DNA of 6,980 bases, from assembly GCA_028709135.1 (NCBI GenBank), contig JAQVXN010000098.1:1-6980 (forward strand), written 5' to 3'. Source of the stretch: Bacteroidaceae bacterium (GTDB lineage: Bacteria > Bacteroidota > Bacteroidia > Bacteroidales > Bacteroidaceae). Below the pieces are notes generated by a model. That model was not told where the DNA came from. It ran no database searches and saw only the letters and a list, made by a program, of their open reading frames with translations. Positions 1-6,491 of this stretch are shown here, piece by piece (positions within the stretch are counted from its first letter, which is position 1; the number at the start of each line of letters is the position of its first letter). The position numbers and the translations under genes were made by a program.

Positions 1-1
1 T

Positions 2-487
2 GATTCCGGTGGCTGCGTCATTTTCTACGGAACGAAAGATACTTTGATTTGTGGTTGTTATGGTGTGAATCCATATTTGCTCTCCGGAAGGGTTCCAAAT
101 GCGCCAAAAGTTTGTCGTGAGGTAACACTGTCTCATCAGAAAGATTGGATCAGAGCCTGCAAGGAAAGTCCCGAAAACAGAGTTGAGACGGCGTCATGTT
201 TTGCTGTGTCTGGTCCGTTAACCGAAATGGTTGATATGGGAGTGTTAGGAATTCGTTTGCAATCACTAAATCAGGTGCTGGAATGGGATGGGCCCAAAAT
301 GCAATTTACAAATATTGATCCGAATGCATCGATTAGAATTTGTATAAAGGACGGATTTAATATTAAGGATGGCCATCCTACATTTAATAAGAGCTGGACG
401 GAACCGCAGAATGCATTGGCTTTTGCCAATGAGTTAATTAAACATACTTACAGAGACGGTTGGAAACTTCCAGATATGCCGGTATAA
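2..487 (+). CDS. Gfo/Idh/MocA-family oxidoreductase, C-terminal fragment (5' end outside window)
   Basis: The reading frame is open from base 2 and ends at TAA 485-487, giving 161 residues of a longer protein. A TTG at 44 can be read as a start, but the residues before it (DSGGCVIFYGTKDTL) continue the same fold, so the gene enters from outside the window. The fragment resembles the C-terminal substrate-binding domain of Gfo/Idh/MocA NAD(P)-dependent oxidoreductases of Bacteroidota. It has a strand pair ending in CGCYGVNPYLL, a DWIRACKESPENR segment, a GPLTEMVDMGVLGIRLQ helix, then LEWDGPKMQFTN and a C-terminal YRDGWKLPDMP. The N-terminal Rossmann domain and the usual catalytic Lys of the family are outside the window, so neither cofactor nor substrate (sugar, inositol or glycoside) can be read. 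No export signal can be judged. The family call rests on remembered similarity of these motifs. Confidence 0.78.
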   Translation, partial: DSGGCVIFYGTKDTLICGCYGVNPYLLSGRVPNAPKVCREVTLSHQKDWIRACKESPENRVETASCFAVSGPLTEMVDMGVLGIRLQSLNQVLEWDGPKMQFTNIDPNASIRICIKDGFNIKDGHPTFNKSWTEPQNALAFANELIKHTYRDGWKLPDMPV

Positions 488-509
488 ATTGGAAATAAAA
501 AAGAATTTG

Positions 510-546
510 GTCCCCAAAGTCAGAATTGGTTTTGGGGACTCTTTCT
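510..546 (+). terminator. Rho-independent terminator after the oxidoreductase
   Basis: A perfect 9-bp inverted repeat, GTCCCCAAA (510-518) and TTTGGGGAC (531-539), encloses a 12-base loop and is followed by a T-rich stretch (TCTTTCTT). It begins 22 bases after the stop codon. The T-tract is interrupted by C, so efficiency is uncertain, but placement and stem are convincing. It separates the oxidoreductase transcript from the hydrolase gene downstream. Confidence 0.75.
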
Positions 547-612
547 TATAAAATAAATAGGAGCCTTTCTGTAAAAGAATATGGGTAGAAAATGGAATTT
601 ATATTGATGGAA

Positions 613-642
613 ATTGTTTTTCAAATGAAAATCGTAACTTTG
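613..642 (+). promoter_or_regulatory. Candidate Bacteroides-type promoter for the alpha/beta-hydrolase
   Basis: TAACTTTG at 635-642 is an exact match to the Bacteroidota -7 consensus TAnnTTTG. An ATTG at 613-616 lies 18 bp upstream and could serve as a partial -33 element (consensus TTTG). Transcription would begin near 647-650, only about 6-9 bases before the ATG at 656, so the mRNA would be almost leaderless. The -7 match is direct; promoter function is inferred. Confidence 0.5.
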
Positions 643-655
643 AAAGAAAGTTTAT

Positions 656-1450
656 ATGATGCATAAGTTTATAATTACGTTGTTGCTGAGTTCTCTCCTT
701 GTACCATTAATAGCGCAAACCTATCAGATAAAGAGAGATATAAAGTATATATTGCCTTCAGATACATCTGTATATCGGCAGGAGCAATGTAAATTGGATC
801 TTTATTTCCCAGAAAAAACAAAAGGTTTCAAAACTCTGGTATGGTTTCATGGCGGAGGACTTACGGGTGGAGAAAAGGAAATTCCGGTTCAATTGAAAGG
901 ACATGGCTTTGCCGTTGTTGGAGTTAATTACAGACTATTTCCGCGCGGAAAGAATCCTGATTATACAATTGATGCGGCTGAAGCTGTTGCGTGGGTCTTT
1001 AAGCATATTTCGGAATATGGCGGTGATGCAGGTAAGATTTATGTGGCTGGACATTCTGCAGGCGGATATCTGACCTCCATGCTTTTATTGGACAAGTCCT
1101 ATTTGGGTAAGTTCGGCATAGATGCAGATTCTGTAAGAGGTTATTTCCCGATTAGCGGGCAATGTGCAACGCACTATACCATTCGTACAGAGCGCAGAAT
1201 TCCTTTTAACGTGCCTCTCGTGGATAAATACGCACCTCTTAATAATGTACGCAAAATTGGAACACAGTTGGTCCTAATTACGGCAGATCGAAAATTGGAA
1301 CAAATGGGGCGTTATGAAGAAAATCTTTATTTGAAAGCAGTTTTGGAAGGTATTGGCAATCGTGAAATCCCTCTGTATGAATTAGCGGGTTTTAATCATG
1401 GAGAGGTGGCAGAACCGGCGTGTTTGCTGATAGACAAACTTATAAAATAA
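656..1450 (+). CDS. Exported alpha/beta-hydrolase (esterase/lipase-like)
   Basis: The 264-residue protein opens with a Sec-type signal peptide: MMHK, then a hydrophobic stretch to about residue 19 ending LIA-Q, with probable signal peptidase I cleavage after Ala20. There is no lipobox Cys, so a periplasmic or secreted enzyme is expected. The mature part has the features of HGGG-class esterases. These are the oxyanion-hole motif HGGG (65-68), the nucleophile elbow GHSAG (132-136, Ser134), a probable acid Asp211 in LITADRK, and a probable His248 in FNHGE, in the usual order. The family includes carboxylesterases, acetyl-xylan esterase-like enzymes and kynurenine formamidase-like enzymes; the substrate cannot be assigned. 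Two ATG codons (656, 659) are adjacent; either leaves the signal peptide intact. Only weak purine-rich sequence (GAAAG) precedes the start. It is flanked by terminators on both sides, so it is probably monocistronic. Confidence 0.9.
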   Translation: MMHKFIITLLLSSLLVPLIAQTYQIKRDIKYILPSDTSVYRQEQCKLDLYFPEKTKGFKTLVWFHGGGLTGGEKEIPVQLKGHGFAVVGVNYRLFPRGKNPDYTIDAAEAVAWVFKHISEYGGDAGKIYVAGHSAGGYLTSMLLLDKSYLGKFGIDADSVRGYFPISGQCATHYTIRTERRIPFNVPLVDKYAPLNNVRKIGTQLVLITADRKLEQMGRYEENLYLKAVLEGIGNREIPLYELAGFNHGEVAEPACLLIDKLIK

Positions 1451-1492
1451 AACGGTCCAAGAGTTTTTAGGTCTTGAACCGTTTTGTTTTTT
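1449..1492. terminator. Bidirectional terminator between the convergent hydrolase and fucO genes
   Basis: Arms of 14 bases, AAAACGGTCCAAGA (1449-1462) and TCTTGAACCGTTTT (1472-1485), enclose a 9-base loop. Reading +, the stem has one C/A mismatch and is followed by G then TTTTTT (1487-1492). Reading -, the same position becomes a G-U wobble, so the stem is fully paired and runs into TTTTATTTTAT. The element overlaps the last bases of the hydrolase stop codon and starts 15 bases after the fucO stop in that gene's direction, so it can end both transcripts. Confidence 0.88.
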
Positions 1493-1507
1493 CTGAAATA
1501 TAGAATC

Positions 1508-2662
1508 CTATAGAACCTTCTTGTAAAGTTCAGCAATTTCAGCTTCGGTAACGTCACGCGGATTTCCCGGTGTGCAGACGTCTGCGATGGCTTGGGCAGC
1601 AAGAGCGGGAATATTTTTTTCCGTAATTCCGAGATCTGTGAGATGTTGTGGAATATTAACTTTGATAGCCAATGCGCGAACAGCGTCACAAGCAGCTTGA
1701 GCAGCTTGTTCTGGGCTCATACCTTTAGTATCAACTCCCATAGTACGTGCAATAACTCCGAATTTTTCAATGCAGTAAGGTTTATTGAACTCCATGATCG
1801 TGGGCAGCAGTAAGGCATTTGCAACACCGTGTGGAACGTCAAATAAAGCTCCCATGGGGTGCGCCATGCCGTGTACCAAACCGAGTCCTACATTAGAGAA
1901 TGCCTGTGCAGCAACATATTGTGCCAGAGCCATTGCTTCGCGTCCTTTCGGATTGTGTGGTTCTTCAACGGCAGTAACCAAATTGTCCTTAATCATGCGG
2001 ATGGCCTCAATTTCATACATGTCACTTAATGCCCATGCGCCTTTGGTGATGTAACCTTCGATGGCATGTGTCAGTGCGTCCATTCCGGTTGCAGCTGTGA
2101 GTCCTTTGGGCAGGGAGTACATAAGTTCCGGATCGATAATTGCAACAGCAGGAATGTCGTTGGGGTCAACACAAACCATTTTTTTCTGCTTCTTTTCGTC
2201 AATAATAACGTAGTTAATGGTTACTTCAGCTCCGGTTCCGGCTGTAGTCGGCAGTGCGATAATTGGAACGCTCTTATTTTTTGTTTCTGCGCATCCTTCC
2301 AGAGAAACGACATCAGCAAAATCAGGATTGTTGCATACGATGCCAATTCCTTTTGCTGTATCCATGGAAGAACCTCCTCCAATAGCAATGAGGCAGTCGG
2401 CTCCGGATTTTTTGAAAGCGGCAACACCTTGCTGTACATTTGTTACGGTAGGATTGGGCTTAATTTCACTATAGATCTCGTAGGGAATACCAGCTTCGTC
2501 GAGTACGTCTGTGACGAGTTTCGTTGTACCTACTTTAATTAAACCTTTGTCGCTAGCAACAAGGGCTTTGTGAAGATTAAGGCGTTTTAAAACTGCGGGC
2601 AATTCTTTTCTTGCACCTGGGCCGAAGTATGAAACTTCGTTTAAAATAAATCTGTTAATCAT
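1508..2662 (-). CDS. fucO: Lactaldehyde reductase / propanediol oxidoreductase (iron-containing alcohol dehydrogenase)
   Basis: This is a group III iron-dependent alcohol dehydrogenase of 384 residues (E. coli FucO is about 382), cytoplasmic. It interconverts L-lactaldehyde and (S)-1,2-propanediol with NAD(H), the redox-balancing end step of anaerobic fucose or rhamnose breakdown. Long stretches match FucO as I remember it, including ATTINYVI-like TTAGTGAEVTINYVI, TGMDALTHAIEGYITKGAWALSD and FSNVGLGLVHGMAHP. Visible sites are the dinucleotide-binding GGGS (95-98), Asp38 at the position that favours NAD over NADP in E. coli FucO, and metal ligands Asp195, His199, His264 and His278. No residue of the site is missing. 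No fucose or rhamnose genes are in view, so related diols or aldehydes remain possible. It follows miaA on the same strand after 160 bp with its own candidate promoter, so it is probably transcribed alone. The start has no Shine-Dalgarno sequence, only an AT-rich leader. Confidence 0.93.
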   Translation of the reverse strand: MINRFILNEVSYFGPGARKELPAVLKRLNLHKALVASDKGLIKVGTTKLVTDVLDEAGIPYEIYSEIKPNPTVTNVQQGVAAFKKSGADCLIAIGGGSSMDTAKGIGIVCNNPDFADVVSLEGCAETKNKSVPIIALPTTAGTGAEVTINYVIIDEKKQKKMVCVDPNDIPAVAIIDPELMYSLPKGLTAATGMDALTHAIEGYITKGAWALSDMYEIEAIRMIKDNLVTAVEEPHNPKGREAMALAQYVAAQAFSNVGLGLVHGMAHPMGALFDVPHGVANALLLPTIMEFNKPYCIEKFGVIARTMGVDTKGMSPEQAAQAACDAVRALAIKVNIPQHLTDLGITEKNIPALAAQAIADVCTPGNPRDVTEAEIAELYKKVL

Positions 2663-2713
2663 TAAATTGTTTGTATTTTTTCGTCAATAGAGGCGAGTTT
2701 CTATTTGTTTGCA

Positions 2714-2745
2714 CAAAATTACAACCTTTTTTTTCTACAGCTAAA
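2714..2745 (-). promoter_or_regulatory. Candidate Bacteroides-type promoter for fucO
   Basis: On the - strand TAATTTTG (2721 down to 2714) matches the -7 consensus TAnnTTTG exactly. TTTAG (2745-2741), a degenerate -33 element, lies 19 bp upstream. Transcription would start near 2705, leaving an AT-rich leader of roughly 40 bases. A short inverted repeat TTTGT-TTGC-ACAAA (2704-2717) overlaps the box and the expected start, but its 5-bp arms could be chance. The rest of the 160-bp gap between miaA and fucO (2663-2822) holds no gene I can support. Confidence 0.5.
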
Positions 2746-2822
2746 TTTTTCGTTGTTGAATATAAGCAATTTGTTGCTAGATAGCATAAAAATTAATCTT
2801 TTCGAAAGAGTTAGGTGTTTAT

Positions 2823-3725
2823 TTATGAACTGGAAATGTCAGAAACGAAGTGTAAGATTTCATCTGTTTTATTTGGTCGAAACCAAACAATAGACGAATC
2901 ATTGTTGAACCACATCATTTGTTTTCGAGCATAGATGCGAGTGTTGCGTTTAATTTTTTCTACAGCTTCTTCCAATGTCCATTTCCCTTCAAAATAATTG
3001 AAAAGTTCTTTATATCCCACCGTGTTTAGCGAATTATAATCTTTTTGAGGGAAAACGCGTTGAGCTTCTTCAAGCAGTCCCTGTTGCATCATTTGATCTA
3101 CGCGGTTATTGATTCGTTGATAAAGTTCTTCTCGGGGAAGTTGCAAACCAATTTTTATGATCCGAAATGGGCGTCTCATTTGTTTTGAACCTAAAAAGGA
3201 AGAAAAGGGCTTTGCGGTCATGTGGCAAATTTCAAGAGCGTGTAGTACACGGCGAGGATTTTGTAGATCAACTTGCTGATACCAATCTGGGTCAAGACGT
3301 TTCAATTCCTCGGTTAAAGATTTTAATCCCTCATTTTGAAGCCGTTTTTGAAGTGTTTGACGTGTGATTTCATCCACAGTTGGAATCTCGTCTATACCCT
3401 TGCAGACGGCATCAATATAAAGCATACTGCCCCCGGTAAGCAGGATGTTTGTGTGTGTTTGAAAAAGTTTTGTCAGTAGTTCAATGGCGTCGTGCTCATA
3501 TTGTGCGGCACTGTAATAATCCTGAAGAGCTAAGGTCCCCACAAAATAATGACGTACGGCATTTTGCTGTTCGATAGTAGGAGCTGCGGTACCAATAGGC
3601 AAATCGTGATAAAGCTGGCGAGAGTCTGCTCCTAAGATAGGGGAATGAAGTAAATGAGCGATGGAAAGACTGCTTTCTGTTTTTCCAACGCCGGTAGGAC
3701 CTAGCAGAACGAAGAGCGTTTTCAT
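2823..3725 (-). CDS. miaA: tRNA dimethylallyltransferase MiaA
   Basis: MiaA transfers a dimethylallyl group from DMAPP to N6 of A37 in tRNAs that read codons starting with U, the first step to ms2i6A. At 300 residues the protein is of normal length for the family. Motifs appear in order: P-loop GPTGVGKT (9-16), DSRQ (34-37) with the catalytic Asp34, TGGSMLY (97-103), the NPRR segment (156-159) in DLQNPRRVLHALE, NTVGYKE (234-240), and the tRNA-contacting C-terminal region NTRIYARKQMMWF (261-273). The start ATG places the P-loop nine residues in, as expected. The gene begins 19 bp after the stop of the pRiA4b-like gene on the same strand, so it is probably the last gene of the lpx transcript. 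No strong terminator follows; a 5-bp A/T hairpin 14 bases after the stop is the best candidate. Confidence 0.96.
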   Translation of the reverse strand: MKTLFVLLGPTGVGKTESSLSIAHLLHSPILGADSRQLYHDLPIGTAAPTIEQQNAVRHYFVGTLALQDYYSAAQYEHDAIELLTKLFQTHTNILLTGGSMLYIDAVCKGIDEIPTVDEITRQTLQKRLQNEGLKSLTEELKRLDPDWYQQVDLQNPRRVLHALEICHMTAKPFSSFLGSKQMRRPFRIIKIGLQLPREELYQRINNRVDQMMQQGLLEEAQRVFPQKDYNSLNTVGYKELFNYFEGKWTLEEAVEKIKRNTRIYARKQMMWFNNDSSIVWFRPNKTDEILHFVSDISSS

Positions 3726-3744
3726 GCCTTCTGCCTGAAAAGAG

Positions 3745-4287
3745 TCAGTGTTCTTCTATTTCGAAACCTTCCGGATCGAATTCTTCCTGATCAAAGTCGT
3801 CGCTTCCAAAATAGTTGTTGTCGTCGCCCAAATCATTCGTATCGACATTCTTCGTTGAAGGGGTGGGAGTTTCGTCGTTGCTGATTTGTTGCGGTGCATT
3901 TCCTTTGGAACGCGTACATTGAGCCTTTTTAAGTGTTTCTCCTGTGATGAATTCTGTTACTTTTAGATAGAACACGCGATCATTAAAGGTATCAAAAACG
4001 TAAATGAGTTTTTGATCCTCATCATGAATAAAATCGCGCAGACAAGTTTTTGCCATGATGTAAATATCTTTGTCTGCATCTCCTGTACCCATGTCTTCGC
4101 GGGTAATTTGATCTTCCTGCTCCCAATTGTCGTTGCAAGTATAGAAACTTGTAACCTGATCGTCTTTATAATTGCAGGCGTCCAGAATGGCGTTGTTTAA
4201 ATCTAAAAAAGAAGCATCTGCGTCAATCGTGATTTCTCGCAGAAAGTCTTCAATCTCATCGCAAATAAAAACTACTTTGAATAACAT
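3745..4287 (-). CDS. pRiA4b ORF-3-like protein with acidic C-terminal tail, function unknown
   Basis: The 180-residue, signal-less protein looks like a divergent member of the plasmid pRiA4b ORF-3 / 'IS1096 passenger TnpR' family (PF07929). The visible family pattern is an N-terminal strand, then SFLDLNNAILDACNYKDDQVTSFYT (26-50), then KLIYVFDTFNDRVFYLKV (93-110) at the place of the family's YxYDFGDxW segment, then a CTRSKGNAPQQ turn (124-134). The last third (about 135-180) is low complexity and strongly acidic: roughly 13 Asp/Glu between 150 and 180 with no Lys or Arg, interspersed with Phe and Tyr. The database name refers to genes found near mobile DNA, but nothing here is a transposon. 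The start codon is only 2 bp from the lpxA stop, which suggests translational coupling, and miaA follows after 19 bp. A role beside lipid A or tRNA modification is not evident. The family call is from memory of motifs and moderately sure. Confidence 0.8.
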   Translation of the reverse strand: MLFKVVFICDEIEDFLREITIDADASFLDLNNAILDACNYKDDQVTSFYTCNDNWEQEDQITREDMGTGDADKDIYIMAKTCLRDFIHDEDQKLIYVFDTFNDRVFYLKVTEFITGETLKKAQCTRSKGNAPQQISNDETPTPSTKNVDTNDLGDDNNYFGSDDFDQEEFDPEGFEIEEH

Positions 4288-4289
4288 AT

Positions 4290-5069
4290 TTATCGGTCGT
4301 AAATAATACCACGTTTAGATGATTCCACAAAGTTTGCAATGTATTCCACTTCAGGGTTATCCGGAAACTTTTTGCGAATAGCAGAAAGGCGTTCTTCAAG
4401 TGAAATGCCGCGATCGTAAATAATGCGGTAAGCATCGTGGATGGCGTCAATTTGTTCTATTGAAAAGTTATTGCGGCGAAGTCCTACAAGATTAAGTCCA
4501 CAAAATTGTGCAGGCTCACGAGCTACTGTCACATAAGGTGGAATGTCTTGTGCTGTACGTGTGCCGCCGCCGAGCATAATATAGCTGCCTACGTGGCAGA
4601 ATTGGTGAATCAGTACGCATGCACTGATAATGGCATTGTCGTCGATAGCCACTTCGCCCGCGATTTTGGATGAATTGCCAATAATGGTGTTGTTGCAGAG
4701 TCGCACGTCATGAGCAATATGAACACCTTCCATCAGAAGGTTATTATTGCCAACAATAGTTTTCCCTTTTGCTGCGGTACCTCTGTTAATGGTAACGTTT
4801 TCGCGAATTTTATTGTTGTTGCCTATTTCGGCTGTAGTTTCTTCTCCCCTGAATTTTAAATCTTGAGGAATAGCGCTGATGACAGCACCTGGAAAGAAAA
4901 TGTTGCCGTTGCCTATTCGGGCGCCATAGAGAACGGTTACGCTGTTCATTAAAATGTTGTCATCGCCGATGGTTACATTCTTGTCGATGTAACAAAACGG
5001 ACCGATTTCACAATTTTCTCCAATAACAGCTTCGGGGTCAATATACGCCAGATGGCTTATTTTACTCAT
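4290..5069 (-). CDS. lpxA: UDP-N-acetylglucosamine acyltransferase LpxA
   Basis: LpxA moves a (3R)-hydroxyacyl chain from ACP to the 3-OH of UDP-GlcNAc, the first and reversible step of lipid A synthesis, in the cytoplasm as a trimer. The 259 residues (E. coli about 262) consist of left-handed beta-helix hexapeptide repeats ([LIV]G-x4 pattern, e.g. AVIGENCEIG) to about residue 185, then a helical C-terminal domain. Family landmarks are IPQDLKFRGE (67-76), the catalytic His120 in GVHIAHD (equivalent to E. coli His125), HQFC (155-158) and AQDIPPYV (173-180). Gly168 aligns with the E. coli acyl-chain ruler Gly173, compatible with a long hydroxyacyl donor. At the positions of E. coli His144 and His191 this protein has Glu139 and Pro186. 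It starts 23 bp after lpxC-fabZ and stops 2 bp before the next gene. Confidence 0.96.
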   Translation of the reverse strand: MSKISHLAYIDPEAVIGENCEIGPFCYIDKNVTIGDDNILMNSVTVLYGARIGNGNIFFPGAVISAIPQDLKFRGEETTAEIGNNNKIRENVTINRGTAAKGKTIVGNNNLLMEGVHIAHDVRLCNNTIIGNSSKIAGEVAIDDNAIISACVLIHQFCHVGSYIMLGGGTRTAQDIPPYVTVAREPAQFCGLNLVGLRRNNFSIEQIDAIHDAYRIIYDRGISLEERLSAIRKKFPDNPEVEYIANFVESSKRGIIYDR

Positions 5070-5092
5070 TATTTATATAGGTATATGTTTTC

Positions 5093-6484
5093 TTATTTGT
5101 TCTTTACTATTTGTGCTGTAAAAGTAGCTTCACTGACCACTTTGTCACCCACAAATACGAACCCTTTCATAGAGGAAACTCCGTGACGAATGGGAGCAAT
5201 GAGTTCTACGCGGAAAATTAGCGTATCGCCCGGCACTACTTTTTGGCGAAATTTCACTCCGTCTATTTTCATGAAGTAGGTGCTCCATTTTTCGGGGTCC
5301 TTAACGGAGTTAAGAACGAGGAGTCCTCCAGCTTGTGCCATGGCTTCTACTTGCAAGACTCCCGGCATTACGGGTTCTTGCGGAAAATGTCCCTGAAAGA
5401 AAGGTTCGTTGCTTGTTACATTTTTAACTGCAACAATATAATTTGAGCCCATTTCAACCACTTTGTCCACCAATTGCATGGGGTAGCGATGAGGAAGTAA
5501 TTCCCGAATGCGGTTTACGTCCATTAATGGTGCTACATTGCAATCGTAGATGGGGGCCTGAACTTCGTGTGCACGAATTTCGCGACGAATTTGTCGGGCA
5601 AAAAGATTATTGATGGTGTGCCCGGGTTTGGTTGCTATGATGCGGCCTTTTATTGGGCGGCCAATGAGGGCCATATCGCCAATGATGTCAAGAAGCTTAT
5701 GGCGTGCGGGCTCATTTTCCCAAACGAGTGGTTTGTTGTTCAGAAAACCTAATTTTTTGGCATCTTTATGGTCAATATGCAGGTGGTCTGCCAGTTTATC
5801 CAAACGTTCCTGAGGAATTTCATCTTCATAGATAACGATGGCGTTGTCCAGATCTCCGCCCTTAATCAGTCCTGCCTGAGTGAGGGGTTCCACGTCACGA
5901 ACAAACACAAAGGTGCGGGCTCCTGCTATTTCATTTTCGAAATTGTCAATGTTTTCTAACGTTGCAAACTGGCTGGAGAACCATTTTGACTGATAGGAAA
6001 TCATGGTTGTGATACTAAAATTCTCGTCTGGTAAAATCATGATGGAAGCACCGGTCTTCTCATCGTGGACTTCAATTTTTTTTCGAATAATATAAACGTC
6101 TTTATTGGCGTTTTGTTCTACAACACCTACCTTGAGAATATTTTCGGCATAAGTTGCTGCGCTGCCTTCCAAAATTGGCATTTCCGGGCCGTTTACCTGA
6201 ATCAAGCAGTTGTCAATATCCATACCATAAAGAGCCGCCAAGGCGTGCTCCACCGTAGAGCAACGAATGTTGGGATCTTCTTTTGCTAATACGGTACTGC
6301 GTTTGGTGTCAACCACATTTTCTGCAATGGCCTCAATGATAGGTTGTCCTTCAAGGTCAATACGTTGAATTTTATATCCCGTATTTTCTGGTGCGGGATT
6401 AAATGTCGCAGTAATATATAACCCGGTATGAAGTCCTTTCCCGTAAAGAGAAAAACTACCTTTCAGGGTTTTTTGTTTCAGCAT
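5093..6484 (-). CDS. lpxC-fabZ: Bifunctional LpxC deacetylase / FabZ dehydratase
   Basis: One uninterrupted 463-residue frame joins two enzymes. Residues 1 to about 305 are LpxC, the Zn-dependent UDP-3-O-acyl-GlcNAc deacetylase, the committed step of lipid A synthesis. It shows STVEHALAALYGMDIDN with Glu79 and metal ligand His80, RTFVFVRDVEPL (190-201), HKLLD with metal ligands His262 and Asp266, and catalytic His289 in PGHTINN. Residues about 318-463 are FabZ, (3R)-hydroxyacyl-ACP dehydratase, with ELLPHRYPMQLVD (328-340), GHFPQEPVMPG with catalytic His366, and EAMAQAGG with Glu380. The linker is only about 15 residues. Both active sites are intact, so both activities are expected. The fusion is known in Bacteroidota and is a taxonomic marker rather than an error. 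It begins 7 bp after lpxD; the leader is AT-rich without a Shine-Dalgarno sequence. Product is cytoplasmic. Confidence 0.97.
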   Translation of the reverse strand: MLKQKTLKGSFSLYGKGLHTGLYITATFNPAPENTGYKIQRIDLEGQPIIEAIAENVVDTKRSTVLAKEDPNIRCSTVEHALAALYGMDIDNCLIQVNGPEMPILEGSAATYAENILKVGVVEQNANKDVYIIRKKIEVHDEKTGASIMILPDENFSITTMISYQSKWFSSQFATLENIDNFENEIAGARTFVFVRDVEPLTQAGLIKGGDLDNAIVIYEDEIPQERLDKLADHLHIDHKDAKKLGFLNNKPLVWENEPARHKLLDIIGDMALIGRPIKGRIIATKPGHTINNLFARQIRREIRAHEVQAPIYDCNVAPLMDVNRIRELLPHRYPMQLVDKVVEMGSNYIVAVKNVTSNEPFFQGHFPQEPVMPGVLQVEAMAQAGGLLVLNSVKDPEKWSTYFMKIDGVKFRQKVVPGDTLIFRVELIAPIRHGVSSMKGFVFVGDKVVSEATFTAQIVKNK

Positions 6485-6491
6485 ATCAGTA

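Noticed and set aside
44..487. A complete 147-residue gene starting at TTG 44
   Set aside because: The frame is open back to base 2 and the upstream residues continue the same domain, so this is the tail of a longer gene rather than a small gene with a rare start.
1396..1689. A 97-codon open frame on the - strand spanning the hydrolase end, the terminator and the fucO end
   Set aside because: It runs through the hairpin terminator and overlaps two real genes in other frames, with no family resemblance.
2066..2542. A 158-codon open frame on the + strand inside fucO
   Set aside because: It is Cys/Asn/Ser-rich antisense translation of a well-recognised enzyme and resembles no protein; a shadow frame.
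2704..2717. Inverted repeat TTTGT-TTGC-ACAAA near the fucO transcription start as a regulator site
   Set aside because: Five-base arms in AT-rich DNA are expected by chance, and no regulator gene or second copy is in the window.
2765..2809. Possible miaA terminator hairpins (AGCAA-TTTG-TTGCT at 2765-2778 and TCTTT-TCG-AAAGA at 2797-2809)
   Set aside because: Stems are only 5 bp and A/T-rich; the second is followed on the - strand by TTAATTTTT, so it may contribute, but it is too weak to list as a terminator.
3745..4287. Sign of a transposon, because the family is named after an IS1096 passenger
   Set aside because: No transposase, terminal inverted repeats or target duplication are visible, and the gene is embedded in a tight housekeeping gene run.
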